The notes beneath the pieces were generated by a model. That model was given only the letters and a program-made list of their open reading frames with translations, did no database searches and was not told where the DNA came from. Positions 1 to 12,646 of a DNA stretch of 64,000 nucleotides are shown one piece after another. The DNA is taken from the NCBI RefSeq assembly GCF_001649575.2, contig NC_051436.1:7726275-7790274 (forward strand), in the 5' to 3' direction. The DNA is from Kryptolebias marmoratus. Lineage: Eukaryota; Chordata; Actinopteri; Cyprinodontiformes; Rivulidae. Each line of letters opens with the position of its first letter. The first letter of the stretch is position 1. A program made the position numbers and the translations under genes.

Positions 1-155
1 GAATGACATCCCAATGTCAGTGCTGTAGATCCTGGTGGTGTGGATCAGTGAGTCGATGTCTCGCTCACTCTTGGCATACAGCTTGATGTCATCCATGTAG
101 AGGAGGTGACTGATGGTGGCCCCATTCTTGAGTCGGTATCTGTAGCCAGTCTTGT

Positions 156-157
<2 letters not shown>
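1..157 (-). mobile_element. Truncated non-LTR retrotransposon reverse transcriptase fragment
   Basis: On the minus strand the sequence reads in one open frame, INKTGYRYRLKNG, then ATISHLLYMDDIKLYAKSE, then RDIDSLIHTTRIYSTDIGM. YMDD is the catalytic core of reverse transcriptase, and the flanks match a LINE class common in fish (R2/R4-like in my recollection, clade not certain). The element runs off the left edge, and its other side stops abruptly at an (AT)n tract. Confidence 0.85.

Positions 158-201
<44 letters not shown>
157..201. repeat. (AT)n microsatellite
   Basis: Uninterrupted AT dinucleotides of about 44 bases directly abut the broken end of the LINE fragment. Confidence 0.95.
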
Positions 202-204
<3 letters not shown>

Positions 205-509
205 GGTACAATAGTAGTTCTCCCCTATTTTGTTCAAGCTTATGGTGGAAGGATTGTAAGGCACTGTAAGTATTTATCACTGCTCTCAACCTGGAGTGTC
301 GACCAGAACACCACTTAGGCCAGGATTCAGTTCAGGACAAGATTCTAGGCTGGGGTGCAGCAAGCAGAATAATGAAGACACAAGGCAGACTCTGTTTAAC
401 TGCTCTGTATTTCAACTTAGGTGATGACAGCTTACAGATCTCTGATTCAGCGGAATATGGATGAGCAAGTGGGAGGCATAGGTTTGAGCAGGTATATATA
501 TTTGTTTGT

Positions 510-540
<31 letters not shown>

Positions 541-1100
541 GTTTCCCTATAAAAGAAAACAAAATACAGAGAAGAAAGTCAAGGTGTCCGATTATTAATA
601 TTCAGAATTAGAGCAGGTTCACTCTGCAGGTGACTAATAACCATGCTTCTCTACTAGTCAGTGAATGAACATTCAGCACAATGGTTCACATAACACACCT
701 GTAGAAGTTAGCTCTGACTTAGCAACAGGTGAAAATAACAGCAAATGAATAACATCTAATTGCACATTTAACTCCGTAAACACCCAAAATATCACAACTT
801 ACTTGTCAATGACGAACATATATGAGGAGAACAAACGTAAAACGCTGAGAAAATCACAACCGCATGTTAGAACTGTAGTCCTGCTCCCAAAATTTGCTCC
901 CAAGAAGTCAGCAACGTTATAATAACGCTGGATACGGTAATGTGATGACATCATCGCTGCCCTAAACTACAGTGTCCTTTAAGGGACTAAAAGGGCGCTG
1001 AACATGAAATCACGAAAGATAAGCGTTAGTACTTAACACTAAACCTCAAAATGCTTATAACTTAGGCAACATTAAAGGTCTTTTACACATCCCCGTTTCA
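202..1100. other. Upstream flank, no gene seen
   Basis: Apart from the TG microsatellite, no coding or repeat identity was recognised. Short open frames here have no family resemblance. Confidence 0.5.
491..541. repeat. (TG)n microsatellite
   Basis: TG dinucleotides with occasional TTTG interruptions, preceded by a short TATATA run. Confidence 0.9.
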
Positions 1101-1175
1101 GGTTTTCTCCAGGTACTGTGGCTCCTCCCACAGTCTTGAGATGAATTAGTAACTCTAAATTAGTCATAGGTGTGT
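1101..1175 (+). repeat. Fragment of a teleost SINE/LINE-tail-like dispersed repeat
   Basis: The phrases ggttttctccaggtactgtgg, ctcctcccacagtc and agtaactctaaattagtcataggtgtg match the same module at 40817-40960 and 48035-48175. The consensus I recall from many fish genomes contains 'tctccgggtactccggcttc' and 'ttggtgactctaaattgc'. Confidence 0.65.
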
Positions 1176-3515
1176 ATTACCTCATTAACTGCTAGAGCTA
1201 AACCTCAGCTACTTGAACAGGAACAAGTAGGTGAAGAAAATGGATGACTTATTGTTAAGAAATGTCAGATGGCTTGGTCTTCAGTGTAATTAACCACAGA
1301 CACATTTGTAGGTAACCATGTCATGTAAAGTTAATTACAAAATAAGTGGCATTTAAAGCATTTTTTAAATTTATTTAACCTCTCAAACCTGTTAACAAAA
1401 AATACAATTGTGGGGCTCCTAAAACACAAGAAAATTTAATATATATTAAACACTATTCTCATGTGGATGTCCATGACCTCTTTCTTTAAACTGAGGTTCA
1501 GAGAGTTAACTACTGTACAGCAGGTAAGATATTAGGCGTCCGTAACCTTTCCACAGAACCCTGCTTCTGAAAATCTGAACTCTCTCTTTATGGTCAGTTG
1601 GCATGTTTGGTGACAAGCTGCTCTCCGCTACGTTTTCAGGGAACCCAGCTGCTGTCACACAGTAAGGAAAACAAAACTCTTGTGGTAATGGTGGCTCTCA
1701 CCGCCAGGCTCCGTCAGTCAGTGTTTTCACACCAGATCGATAAATGTCAGCTTCTCTCTGAGTGGAGCCCATTTCATGTTGGTCCACTCACCGAGTGGAA
1801 AACACAAACAACTTCAGGTTTCATCAAAGTCTTGAGAAAAAAGGAAAGTGTCTTTGAGAGTTTCTTTACCAAACAACAGAAAAAAATCATAAATACATTT
1901 TTGGGGAGAAAATTACATTCCCCTTTAAACTTTGTTGTTTTTAAGATTTGATTTAGACTAAAAAAAAACATTTTTTAAAAACTTATTCCCCTTGACTGAG
2001 CTACTAGAAGCCTGTGAAAATATGCTGTTCAGCTTTGATTCGAGATAATTATTTGCAGAAAGACATAAAATGAGTCCACTCTTCATCGAGCCTGATGGGT
2101 AGATGATTCTGAGTTCATGTTGCCATTACTTCAGCAAGTTGGCTATAGCTCAGTAACTATACTGGAGTGAACGTGATTATCTTAAACTGGAAATGATGAG
2201 ATATTTGAAAAGAAGCCTGAAGGCTGCATATATGGTACCATAAACGGAAGAGTCAGCGAGTTTCTTTCAATCTTTATTAGAGTTTAGTGGATCAGAAATT
2301 GAAAAAGAGATAACACTGACTCATGATCAGTGGAAAACATCAATACTGAATAAATGTTTGTTGATTTAATGCTTTTAAGCAAACTACATTCAAAAGTTCA
2401 GTGTTTTTATTTATTTTGTAGATACCTATTTTATTTTAAACCTACTTAAATATCCCTTTACGTATCTTCTTGTTTCATAGTTTTCATATCACTTCTTGAG
2501 TTAACCCTGCTCATTAAGACCAAGAAGATTCATGTGAAGTTTCCCAAACTTTATAAGGACTTGGAAGGATATGATTTGTTCCACACTTCACACTTAATGG
2601 GGGGAGGGGATGAAAAGTGCTTGAGAATGATTTATGGGTGACTTTTAGGCTTGGAAAAGTAACCAACATATTTATAGTTTAAGTACCGTGTTTGCCAGGG
2701 ACGTGGCATACCTGAATGGTGTGTTTTAGTCAGTGCATGTTTGCCACTGGCCATCTGTTCAGCTCCGAAACAGTGGCAAAAACTCGCTGAACTCATTTTG
2801 TCATGCACACATTTTGTGTGTTTTCATTGTGTGACCTAAAAAATGCTTCACCGGCGCGTCCCCATGGAAATTACAGAGACTTCTGGGGGCATGTTTGTTT
2901 AACGGAAACATGGATAGAAATGGAGACCAGGGACTGTGTGACAGGTGATGACAAATGCTGAAATTAAGGTTTCTACCTGAGGCTAATAGGGTGGGTTAGG
3001 TCTGCAAAGTATCAAACACAGGCGAGATTAAATTTAATACCAGGTACTCCACTTTTAGAGCCATCTTGAAACCAAATATAAACATCCAAAAGTGTAAAGA
3101 ACAGATTAAAGACATCTATCTTTACCTAGAGTTGAAACTGTGAGGAGATTTGGCTTAAAAATCACAGTAGAAACATTGAAGTGGCATTACTTTTCAATGC
3201 CAAGATGTTGTTTTATGTTTATCTAAGAAAACAAACTCCTAAAATCTTATTTCTGTGTAGTCTCTTGAACGAAATGTAGACTTTAGTGTAATTTTTAGTG
3301 CTTTTTGAGGTTTGGTAATAAGATTAAATCAGCAGATTCTAAATGGACAGAACCTGACTTTCTTTAAAAAATATCTCCCAAAATTGTGTGCTGGATCAAC
3401 TTATCAGTATGTTAACCTGCAAATCACAAATAACTAAAAGCCTAGTATTCAAAGCAGGAATGCATATCACCGGTCTCCTTTCAAGCTAGAGTTTACAACT
3501 GAGATCACCTTATGT
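1176..3515. other. Upstream flank, no gene seen
   Basis: AT-rich DNA. The 117-codon open frame at 1598-1951 shows no recognisable domain and overlaps an antisense frame of similar quality, so it is taken as chance. Near 2610-2650 (cttgagaatgatttatgggtgactttt) there is a weak match to the dispersed repeat described at 34511. Confidence 0.45.
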
Positions 3516-3519
3516 TGAG

Positions 3520-4040
3520 AAATGAAGGTACAGCTGTTTTCGGTTAGAAACGAACATTATGTGTGATAATACTGTGATATCTCGTGCTCAGCGTGTGTGT
3601 TGGTAATAACTAATAATACAACCACACCAAACTTTAGTTCAGTATCTAAGTTCAACTGTTTGGCAGCCATCTTGACCTGGTTTAAGTTCAAAGTTGATCA
3701 GTTGTAGAGGTTCAGCCAATTATTGCTTTCTGAGCGTTTCAATAAAACCAGAGGTTGACTCAAGTAGTTATTGGCACAGTTTTAAGAAAATGATCTTAAT
3801 GACTGTCAGCTATTTCCACAAAAAAATCTTGCAGAAAATCTGTTAAACTGACCAAGTTGTAGCCTTTTTTGTTGATTAACTGTGGCAACCACCTTGAATT
3901 GAGAAAATTGCAAAAGTGAAACATTTGGTTCTGAAAATTAATATTTTTTGCAAGTTTCATTAAATTAATTTAGTGGCTCTAAAAAATATTTGATATGATA
4001 TGCTGACAGACGGACACAGTCAATAACATTATGACCTATG
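3520..4040 (-). repeat. Dispersed palindrome-ended repeat, two degenerate adjacent copies
   Basis: The sequence holds aaccacaccaaactttagttcagtatct, the 'gcagccatcttgac' phrase and, in the second unit, 'gctgacagacggacacagtcaataacattat'. Together these are the reverse complement of the family best seen at 56090, 57045 and 58510. Both units are weak and interrupted. Confidence 0.55.
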
Positions 4041-4589
4041 CGGTAATCAACAATTTTTTGTATGCAGTCTCGAGACAGATTTTTTTTCTAACCAAGTTTT
4101 TGGCACCAGTGTCAGACCAATAAAACAAATGAGAGCATAAGTTTGGACATATGGTTTGATCAACTAATCAGTTCTGGGGTTGTGACAGGCCCGTATTGCA
4201 ACTGGGGATTGGTAAAATTCATTGAAAAAAGACAGTTTTGCTTGTTTTACTTTCAGTGTCCACTGTTGTCTGTGAAAGCAGACCATTTCTCTCCACAGGT
4301 ACCGTAGTAAATTATTCACCCAATCGAGACATACTACCTCACTGTGACCCACTAAGATGTTTCACACATTATTTAAACTCCTTGAAATCTTTATTTGTCT
4401 CCAAGTGCACATTTTTAATTTAAAATTGAAATAAGTGATTTGAAGCTAACATAAATCAAAAGAAAGTCATAAAAGGTGCTTGTTTTCAGTCTCTCATTTA
4501 AATTTTTTTTAAATTAATAATAAAAGATAGAAAAGAGAGGTTTTTTGGCATTTTCCGTGATCTCTCGAAAGTGTGATTTATCAAGCGCC

Positions 4590-4960
4590 AAACAAAGGAA
4601 CGCGAAGAAGGCAGTAAATGGCAAATACAGATAATGTGAGCGTGAAATGTTTCAAATTCTTCAGCTTCCCAAAGGACAGGAAAGTTTTATGGATGTGGTT
4701 AGTTTACTTTCTGATGAAAAGTACAACCCAAAGTCTGGTGATTGACTGCACAGTTAACATTTTGAAGCGGACCACCTGAAATGCAAACCTTCAATAGACG
4801 AACCACCGCCTGTCGGACCAGCATCAGCTGCCTCACGCTGTCAGACCAGAACTCTCCTTCTCCCGCTGTCTCCATCATCGGCTCCTTCCTGCTGTCGGAC
4901 CAGCACCGGCTGTCTCCTACTGTCTGGATGGGAATCTCCTTGAAGACTGTGTGAAATCAT
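4590..4960 (+). pseudogene. Possible relic of a THAP-domain coding sequence followed by a Pro/Ser-rich linker
   Basis: From 4645 the frame reads KCFKFFSFPKDRKVLWMWL, resembling the FxFPKD…RxxWL signature of THAP zinc-finger domains in P-element-like transposases and vertebrate THAP proteins. Further on, DCTVNI stands where the conserved C-x-x-H-F would be, with His and Phe replaced, and a shifted frame then gives CKPSIDEPPPVGPASAAS, the kind of linker that follows such domains. Stops and frame changes rule out function. The 4790-4940 part also contains an imperfect repeat of 'gctgtcggaccagca'. The identification is tentative. Confidence 0.4.
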
Positions 4961-5990
4961 CGTAATCATCGTAAAGCTTGGGGGTTCCCCTTGTGAAATG
5001 TTGGGCTAGGGTTCCTGACAGCATCACTTCAGACCCCCCCCCCCAAAAAAAAAAGAAAGTGGTACTGTTTGTTAACATGAGTACCAGTGTGTATACAGAG
5101 TCCTAGAGCAGTCTGTCACAGCTGGCTGCGGCACCTTCTACGTCACCGACCAAGGAGGTAACACCGCCCACACAATCACGCCACTTTGGGATTTTGACAA
5201 AAAAAATGCTAGAAAGAAGTCATTAACATTTTAAATCAGAGAAATTGACCACTGGAGTGTTTTATGATCGTGTTTAACTAAAGTAAAAAGGAATTTTCAT
5301 GTTTTTCTATTATTTCATTTCACCTTTTTTTTTTTCATTCTAATCCTGTCTGTTGAAGCAACGCCTTGCTTTTCGTTCCTGTCTGGAAAAAAGTGTGCAG
5401 CTTAAACGCACCAACACAAACTCCAAGGTCAGAGTCTGCAGCGTCTCTGTGCACTGAAATAGAACAGCCTCTCCGACTGGTGACCTGTTAAGTTTTAGCC
5501 CCGTTTCAGAGTACTTCGAAGCTCAAAACATCTCTCACCTGAACCTGTTACCTTGATGGACACGTGATCATAAGATAATCCGACTATCAATGTTTTCTTT
5601 AGCGAAGCCGGTGCAGAAGCTGTTAAGATCTTGACTTAATAGTAACCCTTTTAGATGGGAGCGCATGGCATTGATAGATGAGAGCAATTGAGCTACAGTG
5701 CAGGCTAATTAGTGGCAATGATGATGCACTCGGCTGGTCTTAATGTCATTACAGACATGAGGCGTCGCCTGTCTGTCATTGTTAATGTCTACCTTTTATG
5801 TTTTAAGGTAGGAAATCTCACGTCTCTGGAATTTAATGTTCATAGTGTATTTGACACACTCTTACCCTTTGAGTCCCAAGAGTCCAGCTTCCTGTCGATT
5901 GCTGTCAGTCATTGAAAAAAAATGGTCAGTCACACATTACACAATTGGGTCATAATGTTTTGTCACCACTGATTCACTGAGGTGGTCACC
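4961..5990. other. Upstream flank, no gene seen
   Basis: Contains a C13/A10 homopolymer junction at about 5035-5053 and a T-run near 5325. Nothing else was recognised. Confidence 0.5.
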
Positions 5991-6067
5991 TTCTCCTTAA
6001 TTCTCCTTTATGTCTTTTCTCCTCCTTGCTCTGTCTCTCCTCTTCTTCTCCTCCTCCTTTTCTGCTT

Positions 6068-6110
6068 GGGCCAATCAGGCCCCGCCTCCATGGCAACCGT
6101 CAGCAAGGGT
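6068..6110 (+). promoter_or_regulatory. Probable promoter elements of exon A: CCAAT box, GC box, X-box half site
   Basis: About 530 bp before the exon A start, a long CT-rich run (5990-6065) is followed by CCAATCA at 6071-6077, then CCCCGCCTCC at 6080-6089 (Sp1/KLF-type GC box), then CATGGCAACC at 6089-6098, which resembles an RFX X-box half site. The close spacing of NF-Y, Sp1 and RFX type sites is typical of TATA-less vertebrate promoters. No convincing TATA box was seen. The transcription start is inferred to lie around 6110-6200. The interval to 6604 is GC-richer than the flanks and carries several ATGs, so the true 5' UTR may be spliced. Confidence 0.5.
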
Positions 6111-6604
6111 AAAACATCCACAGATGGTGTGGAGTAGAGCGAGCAGCAGGCGCACTACGAGATCCAGTGTGGGAGTGTGTGTTTGTTTGCGAGGGACAGG
6201 AGAGGGAGAGATCCAACAGGGTAGTCTCTCGTAGCACAGAAGAAGTGTTTGGACTGAGGAGTTGCAGGAAAAGTGACGAGGAGGGGTGTGAGGCAGGTGG
6301 GGAAAAAAAGAAAACGAAAAGTCCCCTTTAACGTAAACAGCTGGGAAACGGATATTAATGACCTAACAAAAGACCGCACAACGTCCCCCGTGGAGCAACA
6401 GAGGCCGTCCACTCACTGATGAGCATCACTCCACGAGGGCCACGCCGACACACCCAGAAGCCTGGAGGAGACGAGACAACACCTGCCCCTTTCTGTGGCG
6501 CTCCACCGAACTAAGTTTTCCCCCTGGATTTTTAACTTTTATAACTTTGAAGTCTTGCTTTTTGCGCTGACACCTCCAAGAATCCCCCTCCCCCAGGAGC
6601 AAAG

Positions 6605-6689
6605 ATGAGCTGCAGGAAAAGGTGCAAGCGTGGGATCTTCAGATTCGCACAGTACCTGTTCAGACTCATCACAGGCACTCTGAACACCG
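6605..6689 (+). CDS. kcnip1: KChIP alternative first coding exon A (Cys/basic amphipathic N-terminus)
   Basis: Twenty-eight codons plus one base encode MSCRKRCKRG, then IFRFAQYLFRLITGTLNT. The block CxKRCK…FAQ…F+LITGTL matches, from memory, the KChIP1 isoform starting MSGCSKRCK and a similar KChIP4 start. The frame stays open past the exon, but the sequence ACCG|GTAAGA at 6689/6690 is a near-consensus donor and leaves phase 1, as in the family. The start has A at -3 and G at -1 (caaagATGa), a good context. The two cysteines beside basic residues are plausible lipidation or membrane-contact sites, and the FAQYLFRLI stretch would form an amphipathic helix; both are inference. The ATG sits 10 bases after a pyrimidine-rich run ending in CCCCCAG (6577-6597), so a non-coding exon may be spliced in just before it. 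The product would be a cytoplasmic or membrane-associated Kv4 auxiliary subunit. Confidence 0.88.
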
Positions 6690-9600
6690 GTAAGACTTTA
6701 AGAGTCGGTGTTGGCATTCACTGTGATTTATTTCTTTCTTTTTTTAACCTGATGATGTTCTTAACCAAATTCTCTTCTTGGCTTGAACACATGTAACAAT
6801 ATTTAAACACACCCTCTTGGCAACTGTGAGGACTTAGTTGGTTTTATTCATGACATCTGTGTACAACTGTGTAAACAAGATGAAATGTAAATGTCTAAAA
6901 TGAAGTTAACAGTGGAAATATTAATATTCCAAACATTTTATGTACCTAAGAATTTGACTCAGTCGGATAGTTAAGGTTTTAGACTTTCAGGAACCTGAAA
7001 TGTGCAGAACTTCAGTTTTTTTGTTTTTTTTTAATCAGTTTTATGCATTTTCTCAAATAGTCAGTGGCTCAAACATCAGCAGGTCTGCTGTAGCTGTATC
7101 CATCTGAAATCCCATCTTAAGAAAAAAGTTTAACACATTGTTCCTCATCATTTATCCCTGTGCTGGTATCATGCAGCAAAGTGCAAGAGATTCAATTTTG
7201 TTATGAGCTTTTCGAATAAGACGGACAGAGAATCAGTGGATTTAACAAGATTAAAATGTGGATTATAAAGGATTACCAACAGATTACCTTTTCAAGGTTT
7301 CAATGAGCATCTAAAGGTTAGCAGCAGGAGCGTTCAGTGGTTTTTACACAATATGCAGCGTTGTTCAGTTCTGTAATCTAGAATATGCTTCGTCCTGGAC
7401 TTTTAAGTGAACTTCTTTACTGTACTGGTGGCTACAAAGAGGACAGCACAGTCACTCTTAACATGTGTGTGTTCCGTTTTCTTACATTAGCTGAACTGTT
7501 AAGTGGTTAATTGTTGTACTTCACCATGCACAGCCTCGTAGAGTGTTGTTGACGTTAGAACAAAACAACGCGCTTTAGAATGGATAAGATTTAGCCTGTT
7601 TTTACAACCAGAAGCTTCCCGCATTTGTGTTTCAGTCCCACTCGTTGAAGAATTAAATGGAGAAAATTTCAAGTGGTAGTTCAAGTCTTTTGAAATGAGG
7701 TCCTGTAGAAAGATTGAGAACCATTATGCTTACCTGTTACAGATTTTTCTTTAAATGACAACAGCTTTAAACTGTCGTGAGTTGCTCTGTTTTTTTTTTG
7801 CAAGTTGAACTCAAATGCAAATCATCCCTCCGTCTCTTCCTTCTTGAGGGTCAATAAAGTCTTTGCTGGCCTCGTCCACGTGAGAGATGTTTTAGTCACA
7901 TGCATGGTGTAAATTGGAGATTGGATCCAAACCTAGATTCTATATGGAGTAAACTAAACAACCAAGTCCAGAACAACCCTTGACAGAGGGGACAGAGTGA
8001 TTTGCATGCGAGTTCAGCTTGCATAAACAAAGCAACTCGCTACGGTGTAAAAGCTTGGAACGCTACACATTTCAGTTAGAATTTAGAAAGCTCCTTGGAT
8101 CAGAAATGAAACTTCTTTTTAAAAACAAGAAAAGAAGCCCAATCCAATAAGAGAAAAAAAAAAACAAACCTCAGATTTTGCCATGTCCCGAATGACTATC
8201 AGTTTTATGCTACTAATTTACATGAAATTCTATTATTTGCAAGCAAGAAGATATGGCTGCTAGCTGTAGCACTTCCAGTGCAGACTGGGGTACTTCCAGC
8301 AAGAATATCTGTTGCTGTGTACTGTGAAAATGACAGCAACATAAAGGTTTATAAAATGGTCTTCACAGGTAATGCAATGACATTTTTGAGACTGGAGACA
8401 GCAGCATTTAACTTTGGCCTTGGTCCTGCTTCAATTAGACATGAGCTTGTCAATCTGGTCATAATAAACTCTATTTTTTCAAACTGAGATAGTTCAAAGA
8501 GCTACCTATAGCAGGTATGTTATTTGTTCACAAACATTAAGCAAAACCATGCTCCGAACCTTCCCTTTAGGCTGCTTTGCATCACCATGGCCTGTTTTTT
8601 TTCAGTCTTCTTGACCTTAGAGAATTTGTGAACAAGTGAGGAGGATGAAGAGCAGCCTCATCAGTGGACTGTGCTATTAAAGGAGTTCATGACTTCATCT
8701 TTCCAGTCGCATCACTCATATAGGCTTGTGGGTATTAACAAGCTTTAAGAAACCAGTATTTGCTCATAAATAGTTTTTATAGCCACTAGCAAGTCATTTA
8801 GATCAGATTGAAATCCCCATTGTGCGATTAAATGATTCGTGTGTGTGATTTGGAGTCATTTTTTTTTTGGAATGTCTTCAGAGTTGTGGTTAATAAAATG
8901 TAGAATTGCTTTGTACTGCTCTTGTGCAATATTGTGCTTGGTTGTCGGTTTCCATACTTATTAATTATTGATCATGTTAAATATGAGACCGGACTTCGTT
9001 TCCTTTGGGACGAACTCAGTTCAATATATGAGCTGGAAAAATATACTTTTACCGAGGGTTTGTATTTCCTCATAAGACAATCCAATATGTATCTAGTTTC
9101 ATTGGGTGCAATGTGTTTAAGGGACAATACATTCTTATAAAACAATTTGGTTTGACGCAATGCAGTTTAATACAATTCCTAACAGATTTTAAAATGTAGA
9201 CTTTCATTTTACAATTTAACGGGAAACGGGTTATTGCTATAAAAGTTACATTAATGACCTTTATAAAGATACTTAACAAAACAAATAAGTCCATACAAAC
9301 AGAAACCTTGTCTTCAGAGGCATGTTGGTTGTACATTTAGCACATGTACATTATTGTGCAAGTCTTCAGTCTTTTTTTTTTTTCTAATTTCTTTCTTACA
9401 AAAAAAATTGTATCTTCTAAGAAGCTAGACTCTTTTGTAATATTTTCAAGTGGTTTTGATCAACAGTTGTACATACTTTCTAAAAGTCTTTCAAAGTTTT
9501 TCTTTAGCTTTTGCTGCTTTGTTTACTCGTCTTTGTAACCATGACAACATATTCTGCTTAAAATGGAGGAAAGTGGTCAAGTGTATGATAAAAGAAAAGT

Positions 9601-12110
9601 CAGGCCTAAAATATAAATAAATATAAAATGCTAAGTTCTAGCTATGTAGCTAACAAGTTACTAGTTACTATACCTAACTGATACTTTAGCCAGTCTTTAG
9701 CTCAAAATTCCACTTAAAATGGATTCTTTGTTGTTACATTTGGTTACATTGCATGTTACATGTTGACAGCAGTGGTTCATTGATTGAGTTTAGGAGCATT
9801 TTTATGCCTGAGTGGTTCATAGGTAAGAGGTAGGTGCTTTAGCAAACTAACATCTAAAAAAAAAGATCAGGTAGTCTCCTGAGAATGAGTGAAAAGCTGT
9901 TAGTCTAATGGAAAACTTAAAAAAACCCCTTCAAAACGACTGAGAAATTCATGATCGAGACCACTTTAGAAAGAAAAATACAGTAAAATCTGTCTTTTTA
10001 GAAGCAAAATACAAAGAAATGAGGAATGACTCAGGCTACATAGTAGTATTTATCCAACAATGACAAATTGATTTATTTAAACAGATATTTATTGATGCAG
10101 TTTTTATTGGAAAATTTAGAACTTTTAAGTAGCCAGCAGTTTTGAAGGCTTGCTTTTTTTTCTTATCTTTTATGTTCTAAAAGACTTTGAGAACAGACAT
10201 TTACTATTTTTTAACATCTTAACTTGTTTTGTGTGGATGACGTCATCAAATGTTAGAACTCAACATTTACCTTTGGCACCTCCATGAAAAAGACATTACA
10301 TGTATTTCGTTTTAAAGCCCATTACCTCTCATTTAGTAGACGTTTCCATTTGGACGGTTTTGTACATCTATAAACACATCATAATAACTTTTCTTTTCCT
10401 GAGTCTGAGGTGTTGATTAATATAAATGGAGTTTGACCAGAGAAGCACTGGCATGGCTGTGTTTGGGTGACCAGGGGATGACAATAATAGATGGAGTCAG
10501 TTAGCAGACCAGAGGATTTTAATTGCAGTGTTCACTGTCCTAGAACAGCCCAATCACTTCATTGATCTCTTAGTTCCCAAGGCCAGTATATACACAAAAC
10601 ATGGATTTTGTTGTACGGCCATGAATAAATTTAGTTTTTACAGGCTTTTAGAGAAAAAAAGGGAGTTAAAGGTATGTACAGCAGATATCCTGGCTCTGAT
10701 ATGAAGTCATGAAGAAAATTCATTCAAGAAGTAATTTATTGATCATAACAGACCTTGCATACTTAAAGAGGAACTGGTTAATAGAGACAGTAGACCAGCA
10801 TTGGTATTCACAGCATCACTGCAGCACAGCAGGTCTTGAATTTTCTGAGTGTAGACAGAGGGGAGAGGAAAAAGGAGGGGAAACAAATTACAGACGAGCA
10901 AGTTCCTCAGATATAAATCCAAGCAGCACTGTCAGCACATATTTGGCCCTTTTGAAATGCAGAAAAAGTTACTGGCTGCACGCACCAAGGGAAATCTTCA
11001 TCTCCTCCAACCTATGCAACATGATGTCAGTGACAGAGGAATCGGGGGGAGCGAGTCGTACACTGGAGGATCCATTAGGATCACGTAGATCTCCCAAAAC
11101 TGGGCTATTTATGCTGCTGACTTATTTCTACTATTTGCTATAAAATCAATACTTTTTGGTTGAACAGTCAAATGCCTTAATACATTTTTTTTTCACAAAA
11201 TATACCATTAGGCTTTTGGTCAGTATGATCTGTTTTGCAATCCATTCCTACATCATCACAGTTCATTTCCTCTCAGAGAGTCTGGCTGTCAGACGTCCCA
11301 ACATCTGCAATGCATCATTCCTTTCCTCTCACCAGGGCAGACGTACAAGCTTGTAACTGATTTCAGGCACATTGTTTGACATCTCAGGACCTTTTATAGC
11401 TTCATCCTTTGGAGAATTATAGTTGTGAAGTTTGTTTTCACTGCACAACCAAAGCTTTGACGAGTCTCCACAGCCTGCATTGATCCGTTGATTTATTCAA
11501 CCTGTTACCGCAGTTGTTTGGAGTTCAGCGCATCAGAATTAATTTGCTGGCTGTGTTCCTTATAATTAAACAATGCCGGAGAATTACAATGTTTATGAGC
11601 TTCCAAATGCTTCCATACTGGGTGCGGTGGCCTGCAGGAAATGCCAAACAAGCTTATTTTCCCTCAGCCTCTACTCAAGATGTTAAGTTTATTGCTAAAT
11701 CAGCTCAATTGGATTTTGTTTGTCCAAATTCTGCTGCAGTGTTTGTTTGTTTTTTCCGTCCAAAATTGAGTGACAGCTGAGCTGTATAGCTTGTTGGCCT
11801 GATGGGCCTCATATGCTAGTGGGTATGCATAAATAGAATTTTGTACAAAGTTTTCTGGTGAAATTGTCCAACCTGTTTGAAAATCCATGATTATAGAGAT
11901 TAGTTTGAAAAAAAATACACTTGTTTTATTTAACAGTCAACAAATTACTGATGGTGATTGACTTTGTTTCTACAGTGTGAAAAACAATCAGGCAAGTTTT
12001 GCTTTACCTTGCTTTAAGGTGTATAAAACAGATTACACCATTAGATCCTCCTTATTATTGCTGAAAAAAATCAAACTAAATAGAGATTATTTTATTTTAT
12101 TGGTTAAAAC
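6690..12110. other. First part of the long intron after exon A, nothing recognised
   Basis: AT-rich intronic sequence with short homopolymer runs. The 144-codon frame at 10709-11143 begins nearby but lacks any recognisable domain or codon bias. No RNA gene or mobile element was identified between the exon A donor and 12110. Confidence 0.5.
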
Positions 12111-12205
12111 ACATTCTTGAAGGAATGCTTTTTTAATGCCACTTGTATACAAAGATCCGATGTGATCTATTAGTGTTTGGAGTATATGTTGGAGATTAAA
12201 GTTTT
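12111..12205 (-). repeat. Partial copy of the dispersed palindrome-ended repeat
   Basis: Begins with ACATTCTTGAAGGAATGC, a version of the family's terminal palindrome, and continues with 'gatgtgatctattagtgtttgg', matching 'catgatctgttagtgtttgg' at 50940. The copy is truncated soon after. Confidence 0.6.
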
Positions 12206-12423
12206 TAAACTGGAGTTGTTTTAAGATGACAGAAATCTGTTTTGGGGCTGGTGCTGCTCCGACCTCATTACCTCAACTCCCTCGGGAGAACTCCTGTCTG
12301 ATATTCCAAACAAATAATGCTTTGAGCGATTCCTACCACAGGTAAGATATTGATCACTGATAACAGCTTGGCAGAACACCACTTCAAAAAAATCCAAACT
12401 ATTCTTTTCAGACAGTTTGTGCT

Positions 12424-12646
12424 TCAGGGCAGCTTGGCTCAGGAGGAAGAGTGGTTGTCTGTCAATCAGAGGGTTGGTGGTCCCAGTCCAGCTTTCCCTG
12501 CTACATGCAGAAGTTTACTTGGGCAAGACTTGCTCTGATTTATGTATTTGTGTGTGTATGAGTGGGTCAATGCGACTTCTAGAGTAAAATTGATCAGAGT
12601 TGTCAGTAAGACTAAAAAAGCTCTATAAAAATGCAGTCTATTTGCC
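12424..12646 (+). mobile_element. tRNA-derived SINE-like element
   Basis: Starts gggcagcTTGGCTCAGGAGG. TGGCTCAGGAGG at 12435-12446 fits the pol III A box, and GGTCCCAGTCC at 12479-12489 is a two-mismatch B box at tRNA spacing. The body (gggcaagac…tgagtgggtcaatgcgac…) and the tail (agctctataaaaatgcagtc) match a very common teleost interspersed repeat I recall. No target-site duplication is obvious. Confidence 0.75.

Noticed and set aside
6689..6796. Extension of exon A's open frame to 63 codons
   Set aside because: The frame crosses a near-consensus donor at the position and phase expected for the family; the rest is intron.
10709..11143. 144-codon plus-strand frame
   Set aside because: No recognisable domain, signal or codon bias, and no splice or promoter context.
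12300..12352. Strong donor-like CACAGGTAAGAT, suggesting a hidden exon end
   Set aside because: The preceding sequence gives no recognisable protein, and isolated donor matches are frequent in 64 kb.
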